In this document: positions 40,401-51,380 of the stretch, piece by piece
How the letters are laid out: every line of letters begins with the position of its first letter
How positions within the stretch are numbered: position 1 is the stretch's first letter
DNA from: Drosophila persimilis
Lineage: Eukaryota > Arthropoda > Insecta > Diptera > Drosophilidae
Length of the DNA stretch: 64,000 nt
Reading direction: 5' to 3'
Assembly: GCF_003286085.1 (NCBI RefSeq)
Contig: NW_020825327.1
Coordinates: forward strand, 1,240,001 to 1,304,000
Notes under the pieces: generated by a model
What the model saw: the letters and a program-made list of their open reading frames with translations, nothing else
Told to the model about the DNA's origin: nothing
Database searches by the model: none
Made by a program: the position numbers and the translations under genes

Positions 40401-43223
40401 AGGGCTTCCTGCCTTGGGAATAAAAACGACTTAGGTCTGAAGCCAGGTGTCAGGGATGCACCCGTGGGCACCCGTGCACGACAGAAGGAGGCGCGAAGTA
40501 GTTGGGTGTGTTTTCATCTCAGCCAGGGAAGTGAGTATTAAGGAGATGATTTAGCGACTCATCGCTGGACGTAGTCCAAGACTGGACGGCGTTCTTCACG
40601 TAGCCCAGAGTGGGTGTTGTCTTCGAGAGAACTCTGCGCGGGTGCGAGTTGTTCTCGATATCGCTACAGAACTTGCGCCAAGAGGCGCGTTTGGCTTTCC
40701 TAAGTTCTTTGTTATAGGTTGACAGAGTGTCCTTGTAATCAGCCCAGTTTTGCTCAACGTTTTCAGCCTGAGCTTTGTTAAAGAGTCTCCGGGAGGCTTT
40801 CCGGAGTTCCCCCAGTTTCGGATTCCACCATTCAGTTTTCTTCCGGCCTCTGTTCTTGCCAGAGGGGCAGGATTTATTAAGCGTCGGTGAAGATTTTAAC
40901 AAGACAAGTCGTGGCCTCCCTGGGAAACTCCTCCTCAGGTGGGGACTCAGGGAGAACATGACAAAGGTAATCAGAGTACCGAGTCCAGTTTGTCCGCCGG
41001 AGCTTCCGGAATGGAAGGGTAATGAAGGGAGAATAGAGTTTCTACGTACCTGTGGTCCGAGAAGAAGTGATCTTTCAGGACCGTCCAGAATACAATGTTC
41101 CCCTGTATCTCATGAGAGGCAAGCGAGAGGTGCAAGACCTCCTTGCGGTTTTTAATTATGAAGCAGGAGTCACTCCCTCGATTTAATAAGACCATATCAG
41201 TGGTCAGTAAGTAACTGAAGAGGTACTCACCCCTTTTGTTTGTGACAGTGCTTCCCCACTGGAAGTGATGTGGTTTCCGCTACGTATAGCTTAGAGTCTA
41301 AAGTCCTCAGACCGGAGACCGTGTTGCCGAGGACTATGTCGGCTCCACCCTAGGCCAGATGGAGCAGTAGCGCAGCGCATGCTGCCTTAAAATGGTGGAG
41401 GATTATCTGCAGGAGCGTCAGTGATATTCCTGGGGTTCACCTCCACCATTGTTGTTTCTAGGTCGCTGTCGGGGGACTCCGGCTCCCCCCGACAATGGTC
41501 TGGCTGAGACCTCTGGCTCGTCGCTCTCGTCGGACCCGTAGTCATCCAGGATGTCGTCCGACACCATGGACGCCGCATCCGACGCCGGGTTGGCCACCTC
41601 ACACGAGGCCTCTTCTTTTGGGATCTCCGGCAGCTCCGGGTCTGTCTCGACCTCCACTTGCCTGCCCTTGCGATCGGACTTGTAGGTAGATATGGTAATT
41701 TTCTTGTAGCCATAATCCACTACACCGTCAGTCTTTGCAACGAGCTCTAGGGACTCCTCATTAAGGACGAGGATGATCTGGCGCCTTTGTCCTTGGATAT
41801 CCTCCGCCTTGGCCACCTTCCAAACGGCTGTAGGAAGGTGGGGGTTGCAGACCTGCAGTAACCTAAGGATCTTCTCATGTTCTGCAGGCTTAGCCGAGAC
41901 CATGCTCTGGCTCTCGGTCGGCTGGAGACATCTTCCCACTTCACAGCCTCTAGTTTCGCACTTGGTTAGACCTTTTTGAGGGCAGCCACCGCCTTCAGAG
42001 GGCCGCAGAGCGATCGTGTTGGCATGCGATGGCTTTCCCCTTGCCTTGATGCCACCCTGCGTCCTCACGCTTTGGCGGAGTTCCGCCCTTCTCCTCCAGT
42101 TCCTGTAGAAACCTTTCCTGGAGCTCATTCTCCACCAGATGCCACTTGTCCCGAGGGACATGGCCGTCCTTGGCGCCCCTGTCCAGGACGCCGATTAGGG
42201 TCTTGCCCCTCGCAACTCAGCGAACGATCGGTTCGTGAAGTGGGTTTTCACCCGCTTGGCTTGCTGGGCTCGGCCTGGCTGACTAGCGGGATCCTCCGCT
42301 GAGCATTGCCGCTTGTTGGGGGCCTTGGCTGCGCCCTTTCCGGCTTTAGCTGGGAATGCTCAATTCCTCCGGATGACGAAAGGATTGCCAGGATGAAAGC
42401 CGCTCGTCTCCTGTCCTGGTACGACGGCTTTCCTCCCCGTGGTGCATAGACGCTGCCCAACGGGGATCCCATGGGTTCTTCGGTCCCGGAGCGCTTACCA
42501 GCCGCGATTACGCTCTGCTTAGTACACACCCCGGTACCCGGTTCGCCCTTGGAGTCATGCGACTTGGAAGGACCCGATTGACTTTTCGGGCCCCCCTCGC
42601 AGCGGCTGCTGCTTGAAGACGGTGGACCGACTGAGTGTCTTTCCCCGTCTTCCTTGGACATGGTTTCCCAGGCGTTGATGAAGAGGGATGGTCTTGTCCC
42701 TCGGGTACTTTAGATGGAGTACCGAGCTCCTTTGCGGTTTTGTTGTTTTTTGTATTTTGAGTAGTTGAAATAATAGCTCCCACGAGTAGACGGGAAAGGG
42801 GTTGGTCACCCGAGGCACAGCCCGCTTGCCCCGGGAAGCCTGGTTTAAACTGGAGATCGACAGGTATCCAGAGTTCGCATATTATCGGCCATGCATCACT
42901 CGGTATATAACACCTTGGATTGGGGTAATTTCACTGAGAGTTTTCTTCTCTCCGCCCGACTACCATTCGCCAGCATCCTGGCAGAGACATGACCGTACCA
43001 GGACCTGTTTCCAGACGCCCTCACGGAGAGAGTATAGTCGCACTTCCACCGGTGTGTACAGTTACGGTGGGTGGCCCTCTGTGTTCTAGGGGTGTGGGAC
43101 ACAGACCGCCCCAGGTACAGGGGAAGCCCTAACCCGGAGTGGCTGCGTCACATTCCGAATTTGCAGTTGTACAAGCCGACCCGCCATCCGTTTATCCCTC
43201 TGTAGCACCGATGGCTGACGGCC
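39270..43223 (-). mobile_element. LOA-clade LINE with perfect target-site duplication, 3'-truncated
   Basis: 3,954 bp bounded by a 14 bp direct repeat. The minus strand encodes an LOA-type first ORF, endonuclease pieces at about 41195-40971 (KDHFFSDHRYVE) and a reverse transcriptase in several frames. The sequence stops directly after GHSGILTRLPN of the RT C-terminus. The RNase H domain, 3' UTR and any tail seen in the related element at 61892-64000 are missing. Stops and shifts make it inactive. Confidence 0.85.
41418..42783 (-). pseudogene. LOA LINE ORF1, frameshifted
   Basis: The minus strand reads across frames from MGAIISTTQNTKN at 42783 to about 41418. The conserved core is at 41880-41600 (LRLLQVCNPHLPTAVWKVAK, EESLELVAKTDGVVDYGYKK), followed by an acidic tail. 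It resembles the LOA/Bilbo first-ORF domain, a nucleic-acid-binding gag-like protein. At least three frameshifts. Confidence 0.7.
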
Positions 43224-43237
43224 TTTTTAGTGAATTA
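43224..43237. repeat. Target-site duplication of the LOA element, right
   Basis: TTTTTAGTGAATTA, identical to 39256-39269. Confidence 0.85.
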
Positions 43238-43265
43238 AAATTTGCTAGATATAGGACAATCTGTA

Positions 43266-44490
43266 TTGGATCGGTCTAGTAGGCCATCTGGATGTTTCCG
43301 CTGCTTTCGTAAAGCCGAGTTTGCGAAGCAGAAAAACTTCATTAGGGATTTTGATTGGTCCGCCTTGTACTTGTGCACCGATGTTATAAAAGGCACTAAC
43401 ATTTTTTACAATGCACTTGGCACAATTTTTTGATTCTTTTGTGCCGCTTTCTTGTCCGATTAGATCTGGAAAACACCCTTGGTTTACCAAAGAATTATCT
43501 AGTCAAAAAAACTTTAAAGAAAGATTTTATACACAATTTCAAGAAGTTGGTTCTCCCACATCTCTCTCTCTCGTTGTGTAATAGCTCGGTCAAACTTTTC
43601 AGTTCTTAATGCTCAATGATATAAAAACTATCTATTCCGATGCAGGATACGTTTTTCTCAGGACAGCTTCGTAAACAGTAAACGTAGAACGTCCGCACAC
43701 CCATCCTCCCTATCATTTCGTTATACATCGGCAAATAATGATCACGCAATTGCCGATCTTTTTGCCCAATTTTTCCAAACCACCTATTCTGAGGAGAGCT
43801 ACTCTGGTCATCCGTACTCATACGGTTTACCGAGGTCGAATGGCATTTTCTGTCCCTTGTTAAACGAATGTTCTCTAATTCATGATCTTCGACTAGTCAA
43901 GCCGGTGTTTTCACCCGGTCCAGACGGGGTTCCAGGCTGTGTACTCAGGTACTCAGGTGCACCGAAGCTCTGTGTGGACCCTTGCTTAAACTATTCACCC
44001 TGTCCATTGAATCTTCTTGCTTCCCCCTGATCTGGAAGGAATCGTTTATAATTCATAACCATACAAAAGTCTAACGAAAAAAAGTATAGCGGTATGGCAA
44101 AGTTATCCGCTATTCCTAAAATGTTTGATTTCAGCCTTTCATTATTAAAGGCTTTCTAGCTATTAGAAAATCTCCCATTCTTAGTTAACCGTATAAAAAT
44201 GCTTGATGTAGATAGACCTGATTTGTTGAGCAGAATAATTTTCACGATTTTTATTACATTCACTAGAAACTACAAACCGTTGACTTTGTAGATCAAATTA
44301 TTCCTTGCATGAACCGTTTAGGGTCTTATGCTCGGATTATAATTCCCTCTACCATATTATATCCACTACTAATTCCCTTCCTCTTAATAAATTACTAATA
44401 CTCACATACCTTTCTCGTAATTAGTAATTTTAGTGGTATTTTTAATGCATGTTGAGTTCTCCCAGTAAATTTAGTAATAATTTTCCTCGC
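43266..44490 (+). pseudogene. CR1/Jockey-like LINE relic, plus strand
   Basis: Broken plus-strand frames read FDWSALYLCTDVIKGTNIFY, FVPLSCPIRSGKHPWFTKEL (the linker between endonuclease and RT), later CGPLLKLFTLSIESSCFPLI followed by WKES, the P--WK box at the start of the RT. Many stops and shifts. It runs opposite to the LOA elements around it. Confidence 0.6.
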
Positions 44491-44508
44491 TTATTAGTCT
44501 AACAGCTA

Positions 44509-45908
44509 CAGTGGCGAGCACGTGTGGATACATTTTTATCACTTTTCACTTTAAACGCCTGTAAAATCGTTAAAAATCAATCAATCCTTGTGATTTTTTT
44601 TTAAAGATTCATTCATTTATTGAGAATAAAAAAAGACAAAAATTTCAATTCAAAGAGATCCTTTTCCTTATGAGATTTTAATTTGTTCAAAAAATGAGCA
44701 TGTATCCACTTTTGCACGTTTCAAATTTTTTTACTTTAATAATTTTTTAAAAATATTTGTTCCAAAGGACCTTAGCTATTATCATATTCCGAATAAGTAT
44801 TGGCATACTCTCGACTAAATTGAGTAGGTGCTGGAAAGGTATCATACCCCACTCCGACCTCACGCGCTCTCAAAGACTCACCCAATCCCTTTGGTGCAGA
44901 CTCGTACTTTTCCAATGTTTTTTAAACAGAGCCCATCGATTTTCAATGGGATTTAGATCTGCACTATTTAGCAGGCCACTGGATTAAGTGAAAACTCGAA
45001 TTATTGGGACGATTTTTCACGAATTTAGCTGTGTACGTCGGACTACCGTCTGGCTGGAAGTAGTTTTCACTTCGATCAGACTTAAAACGGTTTATTTTGG
45101 TATATCTGACCCAATTACCTTCTTAAAATTTTCCCTGGTCCAGTTCTTATGCTCCTCGGTAAATATAAGATGCGCAGCCACTTTTTGTGAGAGAGGGTAG
45201 GTTTTTTCTGGCTATCTGCCGGTCAGGCCGAACGTACGCAGAGCGTCCACTCATGGGACGCTCTCCAATTGGTTTAAATCGATGGAGTAATGAAGAAAGA
45301 ATATTATCTTAGTATTTAGGAACCCATTTTGTCAAATTTTATGGAGAAATGTGACTTCCCCATACCCGAGACCACTTTCCAGCCAGACGGTAGTCCGACT
45401 TACACAGCTAAATTCGTGAAAAATCGTCCCAATAATTCGAGTTTTCACTTAATCCAGTGGCCTGCTGAATAGTGCAGATCTAAATCCTATTGAAAATCGA
45501 TGGGCTCTGTTTAAAAAACATTGGAAAAGTACGAGTCTGCACCAAAGGGATTGGGTGAGTCTTTGAGAGCGCGTGAGGTCGGAGTGGGGCATGATACCTT
45601 TCCAGCACCTACTAAATTTAGTCGAGAGTATGCCAATACTTATTCGGTCCTTTGGAACAAATATTTTTAAAAAATTATTAAAGTAAAAAAATTTGAAACG
45701 TGCAAAAGTGGATACATGCTCATTTTTTGAACAAATTAAAATCTCTTAAGGAAAAGGATCTCTTTGAATTGAAATTGTTGTCTTTTTTTATTCTCAATAA
45801 ATGAATGAATCTTTAAAAAAAAATCACAAGGATTGATTGATTTTTAAAGATTTTACAGGCGTTTAAAGTGAAAAGTGATAAACATGTATCCACACGTGCT
45901 GGCCACTG
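44509..45908. mobile_element. Palindromic Tc1-like foldback element
   Basis: Two inverted arms, 44509-45061 and about 45375-45908, with a roughly 310 bp spacer. Outer ends are CAGTGGCGAGCAC and GTGCTGGCCACTG, each flanked by TA. Each arm carries the C-terminal half of a Tc1 transposase relic (right arm, plus strand: FQPDGSPTYTAKFVKN, then SYxKSMG where the family has NPIENxWG). The left copy extends farther toward the N-terminus within the spacer (ENFKKVIGSDIPKINRFKSD across a shift). It is two tail-joined copies, not one transposon. Confidence 0.85.
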
Positions 45909-45949
45909 TATCTTAGCTGCATGCTCGCGTTCGGTTCGGCAACGCGCTG

Positions 45950-46130
45950 CGCGTCATGTGTCAGCGCCCTTCGGCTGGTTGGGCGGGAGTTGGAATGCGT
46001 TTTTCATGAGATCCGCGCTTCTGCTGGTGTCACACGGGACACTTGATGGTGCAGTAATTGCATCGCCACTTGTAAGATGCAGTCATTCCAAATCAACGTC
46101 CAGAAATAAATATGAATATGAAATTCTCAC
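45950..46130. repeat. Repeat shared with 49430-49540, probably gypsy-derived
   Basis: TTCTGCTGGTGTCA-ACGGG, GTGCAGTAATTGCATCGCC and AGATGCAGTCATT occur at both places in the same order. The 49430 copy lies next to gypsy RT sequence. Function unknown. Confidence 0.6.
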
Positions 46131-46289
46131 CCATTTTATTGCTAAGAGCATTTCCATCGTGATTTTTCAAATACAATTAATATTATCCGATCAATCATTT
46201 TCCCTTAAGATTGGCCAATGTTAATACGCGTACTTTTATTTTAATGTTTTGTACAATTTTGTTAGGTCTCTAACGAGCTGTTTTTGTTT

Positions 46290-46900
46290 TCAGTTGACAT
46301 GCCTGTAAAATCTTCAAAAACTATTTTTATATAAAATAAAAAAATGAAGTGAAACAAAAATTATATATTTAATTAATATATTTAATACATATATATATAT
46401 GTACATATATATTTAATAATATATATTTAATTACATCAACATGAAATGAAACAATAATTACAATTAAAAGACATCGGTTTCTTTACCAGGTTTTATAATT
46501 TTCAAAAAAAGTCGAAGTATTCACTTTTGCACGTTTGGAATTATTAAATGAATGATATTTTTTAATATTTTGCTTTTATCACACTCTAAATACTTTTGGG
46601 TATACGCTCGACTAAATATAGTATGTGATCGCCAGGTATCATGCGACACTCATCCAATCGCTTTAGTGTAGACTTACCATACTTGCCAATATTTTTTAAG
46701 CAGAGCTCATCGATTTTCAATGAGATCTAGATCTGGGCATTGAGCAGTCCACTGCATTAGGTGAAGACAAATTTTCACGATTTTGGCCGTGTGCTTCGAG
46801 TTAACGTTTTGCTGGAAAGTAATCTGCGATATGCGGTGGACACATTTGTATCAAAATTTAGCAAATTTTTTTCCAAAATATGAAAAGTTTTATTAGTTGT
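46290..46900 (-). mobile_element. Old Tc1-like fragment
   Basis: Collinear with the element at 9848-10440 but more diverged: CCTGTAAAATCTTCAAAAAC, CGATTTTCAATGAGATCTAG, GAGCAGTCCACTGCATTAGG. It contains AT microsatellite expansion at 46370-46430. Confidence 0.65.
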
Positions 46901-47640
46901 TGCAGTGTTATTAAAATAAAAATAAGTGTTTCTGACAACTTGTTTTCCTACCACCATATGTATATGGTGTGTCGCAGTTCTTGGTTTTAGTTTTATTAAT
47001 TTCTTAATTTTACGTCTGTTCCTTCTTCTTGTCGATCGAAGAAGGAATATCCCATCAGACTTATCGCAGTGTAATATCCCACAAAACTTATCGCACTAGA
47101 GAATCGGGATCGGTCAGGTTTAATATCGGGCTATCGGTAAGGGTATTATGCTTATTGGTTAGGGTACTCAGTGTTACTTTACAGCTCGGCCATTCTGAAA
47201 TTATAAAATACAGATTAGTAGGAGATAGTTCTACACTGATCACGCCAATTTACATATTTCCGAAGTCGGCAGTCTTCTATTACGGATTTTGAGATACTTG
47301 ACAATTTGCAATGTCAGTTATAGCATACCGATCATTTGGTAAATTTTTTTCATAATGTATGGTCCTAAATTTTGTAATAAATTTCTTATCGTAGTGTCAA
47401 CGTTTCGTACGAGGACAAAATCTCCTTCATTAAATTCTATATGTTTCTTAATATTTGTATCATAATAGTGTTTTATCTTAGTTTGGTTTTCAGTTATTTT
47501 ATCTAATACTCTTAATACTTACTTAATACTCCTTTCCGAAATGCTATTGGCTGGTTGGTTTTGAATTAGTTTTGTCTTCTAAAAATGCCGTTAAAGCGTC
47601 AATATCATATCGTGTTTGCTGAACACCGAAGAGTATTACT
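46901..47640. other. Unassigned sequence left of gypsy pol
   Basis: Direct repeats around ATCCCA(T/C)-A-ACTTATCGCA (47050-47100) and GGTTAGGGTA. It could hold the 3' end or LTR of the gypsy element, but I found no matching copy on the other side. Confidence 0.3.
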
Positions 47641-49470
47641 GATGGTATTTTCCTAGTAGCCGAATTTTTTTAATTTTGTATTGCATATTCCGCTGTTGTA
47701 AGTAGTTTACACCAATTTGAATGTGGCACTAGTGCAGTTCTCTTTGCTAGCATACTTTTTATAGATCTATTTACTCTCTCCACGGTCCCATTTGCCTGTG
47801 GTGAGGCAGTTGCTGCTTTAACATGTTTAATGTTGTTACATAGCATGAACTCACTGAATGCCAACGATGTGAAACATGAGCCTCTATCACTGACAATTTT
47901 CCTAGGTCTGCTATAATTTTCAAAATATCTATTTATTATTTGTTAAACATGCGCAATCTTCCTTAGTACTAGTTGTAAAACCTTCAATAACTACCAATAT
48001 ATGTTTGTTTTTATTAATGACTGCGGGGAGGTGTCCGAAATGGTCAATATGCAATTTGTCTTATGGAATTGGTCTTTTCGGACGGAAGGCTACATTTTGT
48101 ATAAAATGATCTACTTTTGCGGTCATATTCGGAAACCAATAATGTTGCTTAATCTCGGTTAAACATTTTTAAACTCGTGAACAGTTCTTATTAAATTATT
48201 TTCCATTTCAGACGGAACATAAAGCAATTCAAAATCAGCATCTTTTCTATAAACAATACCATCTTCTAATACAAAATTTTTCACTGGTTGTCTTTCTAAC
48301 TTATCCTTGAACTGAATTACAGTGTTATCTCTATTTTGCGTAACCTGAAGCTGAAAATTGATGTCATCTATATCAATAACTAAAAATATTCGATCCTTAG
48401 TTTTGTTTTCCTGAACTGAAACTTTTGGTTCGTAACTGAACTCTGGACTTGTTGTGGGGTATCCACTTAAGTCATCGACATGGGCATGTATTTACCGCTT
48501 CGATGATTCACTGTGTAGTCATAATTTTCAAGTTCAAGGGCCCATCTACCAATTTTTGAATTTACAGTTTTCTTACATAAGTTTAGAGTAACGGCTTTAC
48601 AATCGGTTATTATTCGGAACGGTATTCTTTCAAGGCAAATCTTAAATTTATTCAATGAGTAGATTATGGCTAGAGTTTATAATTCATAACTATGATACCT
48701 GCTTTCTGCTGGCGTTGTTGCTTGAGAAAAATATGAGATTGGATGAAATTTGTCACACATTTGTCACCCAGCTCAAATTTCCCTACAGTTTTTGTAAGAG
48801 CTTGCAGTGGTTTAGCAACTTTCGAGTAACCTGGAATGAATCTTCTCTGTAACAAAACAGACACTTGCTTAACTTGATTTCTAATCTCCTAGAAGAAATG
48901 TAATACTTTAGTTAAGACAACAAAGTGTTCTCCTATAGTTTTGGTTCCGATTGCAATGTCATCCATGTATACAACTACGTTTCTCTGTTTTCTTAATTGG
49001 CCAAATATATTGTTTACAAATCGCTGACAGACAAGCGATGCGTTTCGCAAACCGAATGGCATGCTAAGATATTCGTATTGAATTGAATGGAATTCTCTGC
49101 CACTTTCACTTGGTGGCAACTACTTTTCAGATCCAGAAGAGAGAATTACTTATTACCTTCCATTCTCTCTGCGCTTTCATTTATAATTGGCAATGGGTAC
49201 TCATCCCTTACTTTTATATTATTTAATTGTCGATAATCAACGCACAGCATTTACTAACCTGATTCTTTTTTAAAGTACAGTTGCGGAGGTATAATGGGAA
49301 TCACTCGGCCTGATATGGCCTTCAGCCAGCAAGTCTTCAATAAGTTTGCCAACTAATCTTTTTTCGCTGCATTCGTAAAGCCGCGTTTGCGAAGCCGGTC
49401 GGTTGGGGGGAAAGAGGGCTGTGTTTTGCCGCGCGTAACAGCCTTCTGCTGGTGTCATACGGGCCACTTG
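47640..49470 (-). pseudogene. Ty3/gypsy pol: RT, RNase H and integrase, broken
   Basis: Minus strand, right to left: KLIEDLLAEGHIRPSDSHY (start of RT), YLSMPFGLRNASLVCQRFVN and VVYMDDIAIG (RT catalytic box), GYSKVAKPLQALTKT, then RNase H ending NHRSGKYMP. It finishes with integrase pieces (KAATASPQANGTVERVNRSI). Stops and shifts separate the segments. The gag and protease half is at 55700-57200, on the other side of the BEL element. Confidence 0.8.
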
Positions 49471-49640
49471 TTAGTGCAGTAATTGCATCGCCTCTTGAAA
49501 GATGCAGTCATTGCATGTCAACGTCAAAGAATATGAGGGCTTTCTATATAATATAATGTGTTGCGGATTGTGAAAAAATTATTATCTTAATTTCATATTT
49601 ATGTTCAAGGGCTGGTATGTTGGGCAAATCTAAGTAATTT

Positions 49641-49929
49641 TGAAAAATTAGAAGAGTTTTTCTAATCAATTACCGTAAACTTTGGGTGGCTGTAATTTAA
49701 ATTATTTATTTGGCGGGGCGAAAAACTTGATACGCTTGATCTAATTCAAGGTTGGCGAACAACTATATTTTCTTCACAATTCAAATCTCTTACTCTAGCT
49801 AACCTACGGTGGCAAAGCGGGGCGAATTCGCCAAGAGCGAGAGAGCGAGCTTTTATTGCGCTCCCGCTTTGCCCTAGCCTAACTTACACTAGACTTCATA
49901 ATTCAGATCAATAACTAATAATTGTGGCC
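49641..49929 (-). repeat. BEL element 3' LTR
   Basis: 289 bp; begins TGAAAAATTAGAAG and ends ATTGTGGCC as written on the plus strand. Matches 55411-55699. The stop codon of the pol frame (49889) falls inside it. Confidence 0.9.
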
Positions 49930-51322
49930 GTGGCCTCCCCACGAGCCACTCCTGAGGCGGCAGATTGTCCTCGGCCACGATGACGAGGTCTCCTTCCTCG
50001 AGGTTCGGTTGCTGCTGGTGCCATTTGCCTCGAATTTGCAGCCCCAGGACATATTCGCGGGACCATCGCTGCCAAAACGCTTGCCTGACTGACGAGACAA
50101 GTCGCCATCGCCGCAAGCAACTGAGACTCTCCTGGTCCGGAGTGGCGATGAGCGACCCGCCTGTCAGCAGGTGCCCGGGTGTTAGGGCCTCGCCGTCGCT
50201 TGGATCTTGGCTGATGGCTCCCAGCGGCCTCGAGTTCATTAGATCGGAAACTATTTCTAGGTGAACCGCCTTGGACGCAAAACAAACAAAAAGCGCAATG
50301 TATGACTTGTATGGGGGCCTTCCGCGAATTTTCAATGTCGTGTGCACTGGTCCACAAAAATCAACGCCGCAAATTGAAAATGGGCGGAGAGCACGGAGTC
50401 GATCTGCGGGTAAGTTCCCCATGAGTTGCGTCAGCAATCGAGGCTTGCATTTAAAACAGCGCATACATGATCGAACTGTCTGACGGCAGACCTCCTGAGC
50501 GTTCACTATCCACACGCTCTGTCGAAGGATGCTCACAAGTGCTCGTGGGCCGACATGAAAATTCGAATGGTGCACATGACGAATATAGCTTCGCACGAAT
50601 TGCGAGCGCTTAGTCAAAAGCAGAGGAAACTTGGCATCGTATGATATAGGAGCTTTAGCTAGTCGCCCCCCCACTCGCAACAACGAAAAGTTACACCAAG
50701 TCCCTGTGTCTTCATGGATGAATGGGTTCAACCGCTGAAGACTAGGACCAATTGTAGATCCTTTCCTAACCTTTTCGATTTCTCCTTGATACTCGTGATG
50801 CTGGACGATTTCGACAATTTTATAAAAGGCTTCATTGTATTCGGTCGGTGAGATAGTTTTTTCGAATTTTAGGCTTGGGTCTTTACATTTTCTTATAAAG
50901 CGGAACACATACACGAACACTCTAAGCAGTTTGAGGTGTGACGAGAATCCCTCGATGACATCTAACAGCTCCGAACCTCGCACAGCCGCGGCCAGCCCGA
51001 CCGCAGTCTTCCTCTTTTCCAGCTGAAGATCATCGGAGTGTTCGAAATGAGCGTTCTTGGGCCAGTTTTCTTCTTCCTCTTTCAGAAATGATGGTCCTTC
51101 GAACCAAATTGACTGAACGATTTCGTCGACGTCACAACCTCTTGAGACAATATCTGCTGGGTTCTGTTTCGTGGGTACATGCCGCCACGTAGCATCATCT
51201 GACCACTCTTGAATCTCAGCCACTCTATTTGAAACGAAAGTCGACAACGACGATGGATGAGACCGGATCCAATGGAGAGTTACCTCTGAATCCGACCAAT
51301 AAACGACTCGTTCAATGGGCAC
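49889..51322 (-). pseudogene. BEL/Pao pol remainder: RNase H and deleted integrase
   Basis: A 477-codon frame starting within RNase H (VVYWSDSEVTLHWI) and continuing through the integrase zinc region (HHSNFHVGPRALVSILRQSV; CMRCFKC) to the first catalytic Asp box (CGVDFCGPVHT). It jumps from HLEIVSDL to MNSRPLGAISQDPSD at about 50242. Elements of this family have roughly 150 residues between these blocks, holding the second Asp and the Glu. The end (LPPQEWLVGRPRP) runs into the LTR. Non-functional as integrase. Confidence 0.85.
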
Positions 51323-51380
51323 GTTTAATAGGGGCTTGATTCTGTGACAGAGATCTGCGAGAAGGTGAGCGGCACATAAC

